Below are positions 61,001-64,000 of a DNA stretch of 64,000 nucleotides, piece by piece; position 1 is the stretch's first letter; the number at the start of each line of letters is the position of its first letter. Position numbers and translations under genes: made by a program. The stretch covers positions 34,131,497 through 34,195,496 of the forward strand of contig CM067064.1 in NCBI GenBank assembly GCA_033980235.1. Direction: 5' to 3'. This DNA is from Diadema setosum (taxonomy: Eukaryota > Echinodermata > Echinoidea > Diadematoida > Diadematidae). The notes beneath the pieces were generated by a model, which saw only the letters and a list, made by a program, of their open reading frames with translations, did not search any database and was not told the DNA's origin.

Positions 61001-64000
61001 GGGGAACCGAGTCCAACCTCCAACTCTATAGGGATGCCTGTGAGATTAGACATCTGGGACAGTCTGCCATTGCTAGCCTTGGCTTCAGACTGAAGAACAA
61101 AAGGCAACCTTTTGCATTTCCCGCAGACCACCATGAATGAATGAATGGATAATCAAATGTATTTAAAATGAATCAAATTGCGGAGACGTCGGCCAGTAAA
61201 AAAGGGGAAAAGAAAAAGTCGAGAAAGAGAGGGAAAAAAGTTTGTGCCACTTTCAAAAGCTGTTGGGATGTTTGGAAATTGTGTTATTTTGTATATCTGA
61301 AGCTGTATCATGGGTTTTGATTGTAAAATTGTTATGAGATCAGAGTAAGCACTCTGTTATGTGTCATATTTTTTGTTTCTCTCATAGAAATATTGATGAT
61401 TGAGAATGCCAAAGGACAGGACTGACTGTGTGCATAGAATGCTCTTATACCTGTAGATGTATTCATATTGGATAGGTTATGTAATATATCCTGTTTAAAC
61501 TGGTGATATCAGTACAATCTGGCAAAAGTTCCAAGTGGTATGGATTGTTAAAACACATATACAACATAAACATACGCCATGAAAATATTGCCTGCAAAAC
61601 ATCTACCTGCAATTGAAGCCAAAAACAGCAACCACAAAACAGTTGGATTTTGCATATATATAAAACAACAGAATTTGGATATCACACTCACTCAGTCAGT
61701 ATGTGTGAATATTACACTTCCTGATACTACAATCAGTGCGTATAATTTGTATGGTCATTCTCAATGTGATTGTTTTTATTTCAAAGTCAGTTTTCTTTTG
61801 TGTTTGTATCTTTTAATATTTTATGTTTTATCACAAATTTATCGTGATTTGATGTTTATAAAATGAATTTACATACATTTTAGCTCATACAAACTTGATT
61901 AGAAGGCTCATTTGATGCAGTGCCATTGAAATGTCAACTCATTATTCATTTATCAGGACAGTTAGCCGATCCGGGCAAAACTTGGCATACTGATAGTGAT
62001 ACAGAATTATTTGTGTTGATGAGTTGTGATTTTTTTTTTTCTTGCAATGGCACGTTCTTTGGATGCTGTGTCCATGCTAGCAACGCCCATCACAATATCT
62101 TAAGTTGTGTGTGGTATAGTGAGCTGCTGCCACAAAAAGACTGCTGACCAAATAGACAAAGTATGCAACATTTCCACCAATCAGGGACTTGAGAACTCAA
62201 AGCCAGAGGAGATTAAATCTGAAAAGGGCTTTACCCTTCAGAATCTTCTATAGCATGCATCAAGGACGATGATGAACAAAACTTGGTTGATGGTAATACC
62301 CCATGGCTGTATACAAGTGATATTACTCCTTTTAAGCAATGAAATTGTTCACTGGAATTTTTTTTTTTTTTTTCTATGATAGAGAACTTGAGTGTGTTTG
62401 GTTGATGTCTAGATGCACTGAAGAGCTCTTTCTTTTCCCAAGTTTCTCCTTCTCTTGGCTTTTCTGTGGTATTATTCAAATTATTGAGCTTGATATTTTG
62501 TATTATCTGCACTAAACATGCCTAGTCCTGTTTGACTAGCCATGTCAAATTTTTGGGGATGCTAAAAATGTGTTATAGCGAATATCAAATATTCCTATGG
62601 CTTTTTTTTTTCTTGTTTATTTTTTATTTTTTGATTTACAGATAATGTTTATTATGGCTGTTGAGATTATGTATTGTATATTACATGTGTAAGCTATTGT
62701 TTCTGTCCAATGTGTTTCATAATGATGTTTGAAATAATTATGATCAAAAGCTAGGTTGTGGATGTTGTATGGAAATTTGTGTACCAAGCACAAGTCGATG
62801 TTGTGACATGAAATCTTTGATCTCCCTTTGCAACCTTCTTGTACAGAAAAGTGAGAGTGCTCGAACACACCCTAACTCTAAAAAACAGGGAAACCCTCAT
62901 ACAGTGTATATTGAAGTTGCTGGGACTTTGGATCTCGCCTTGTCATAGATGGTACCTTCTCGTAAATGTATTGATCAAGAAAAATGACCAACTAGAAACA
63001 GTAACAAAGAATCAACACTGATGAATTCACCTCCTTAGAAGAGTTAACCTCATCAGCGAGCCTATTATTTGTGGGGTTCCCTGTGTTCGTATGAACCAAG
63101 GCAATTTGGACAGTTTTTCACTGAGCAGCTCGGAGGCAGGGAGTATTCAGAAGAGTGTCAAATTCACATTGTTCCCCTTCCCCTCATGCTTGTGGGAGGC
63201 ACAATTTAATTGTGTGGAATATCTTTGTGTACGTAAGTTGATGCATTGTACCGTGTATTGTGTGATATAATGAGATAGTAGTGGCGATTCTCAGCGATGT
63301 TCACATGAGGGGGGAATTCCCAGAAAATCTAAAAACTGGATCTCTGCTCTGGTTTGGTAAAGTGTTTGTTCTGTGATTGATACTGGCTTGATTGATACTG
63401 ATTGATACTGGATATATGGGTTTAGACCAAAGTCATAAAATAAATATTCCGCTTATGTCATGAGTTACAAAATGGATACAAGAGGAGTAGCCACTATTAT
63501 ATAATATGTCACCATTCTTATCTATGGAGAGAAAATTCATTTAACAATGCTTCTTCAGGTCTGAAAAAAAAAAGAATGATTCCAGATTGATAGATGAGAA
63601 ATTTTGCTTCTTGTAGCCCTACCGGAAGGTGTGTGCCTCTTTAGTGCGGACTCTTTGTTATAACACACACTCAATGGGACCAGTGAATGTACTTTGTTTG
63701 ATCAGAAATTTGCTTTATTCGAGGTTAAAATGCAGTGGATTACATACAGCCTTTTGGCTGTCAAGAAATATTGCTTTACAATACCTCCATGTATTTTGTA
63801 ACTAAAGTGAGCTGTGTGTCGTTGTATTGGTGAGCGATGCACTCTGATTCGAGTCAGTTGTGTTCATGTTTTTCAAACCAGCTAGGTATTGCATCTCACT
63901 ATTTTCATGTTCATTTTCTGCTCATACAAGCCACCATGTCACAGAGTCCTTGTGTGCCTGTACTCCATGTAATGGTTGATAAGTGATATTCAGGAAAGAA
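58039..64000 (+). other. FoxK 3' UTR and downstream DNA
   Basis: The 3' UTR starts with a CAC/CAT-rich run (58056-58110). The end of the transcript is not defined. AATAAA occurs at about 63439-63444 and is the best placed signal I noticed, though earlier noncanonical signals such as AATAAT near 59057 are possible. G-runs at about 60246-60260 and 60846-60862. No second gene, RNA gene or terminal repeat was recognised in this 6 kb. Confidence 0.5.

Overview
The window looks like a scaffold piece from a marine invertebrate animal genome, most likely a deuterostome and plausibly an echinoderm such as a sea urchin. Evidence: an intron-containing metazoan FoxK gene with one 19 kb intron, a 200-base assembly gap, CR1/L2-type LINE remnants, a BEL/Pao gag, a Gmr1-like Ty3/gypsy element (a group described from deuterostomes), and many TA- or TTAA-flanked miniature transposons. 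The species itself cannot be fixed from the sequence. No prokaryotic operons or CRISPR arrays are present.

Region 1 (1-5170) is a decayed BEL/Pao-type retroelement: a leader with triplicated TATA modules, a palindromic minisatellite and a four-copy tandem repeat, then a gag frame that keeps its domains but runs into unrelated repeat DNA and has no pol. Region 2 (5400-13040) is a stack of insertions. A TA-flanked element is followed by a repeat family that was split by a 5.1 kb TTAA-flanked piggyBac-like element; that element carries a decayed CR1-type LINE, whose reverse transcriptase is split by a 554 bp TTAA-flanked MITE. Region 3 (13834-19747) is a complete-ended LTR retrotransposon on the minus strand with TAGG target duplications. 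It encodes gag, protease and integrase but no reverse transcriptase or RNase H, and has two in-frame stops. Region 4 (19748-31960) is intergenic DNA with MITEs, microsatellites, LINE 3' ends, a tRNA-derived SINE head and two arrays of the same 15 bp minisatellite in opposite orientation.

Region 5 (32085-58038) is the only clear host gene: FoxK, plus strand, seven coding exons giving about 673 residues (FHA domain, polyalanine linker, forkhead domain, conserved FoxK C-terminus). All junctions are GT-AG and keep frame. Exons 5 and 6 each have tandem NAG acceptors. Intron 1 (19.4 kb) holds most of the repeats: GGTCA-rich repeats split by a LINE and by a 2.6 kb TIR element, an inverted dimer of a mariner-like MITE with a pogo-like MITE inside one copy, trinucleotide arrays and an AGCTCACCTGAG repeat. 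From 58039 to the end lies the probable 3' UTR and downstream DNA, with no second gene recognised.

How parts act together: the FHA domain (phosphothreonine reading) and forkhead domain (DNA binding) belong to one nuclear transcription factor. The mobile elements look non-autonomous or dead and would need enzymes supplied from elsewhere. The most unusual structures are the RT-less LTR element, the layered TTAA insertions, the inverted MITE dimer, the inverted minisatellite pair and the 2.6 kb TIR element with unexplained contents.
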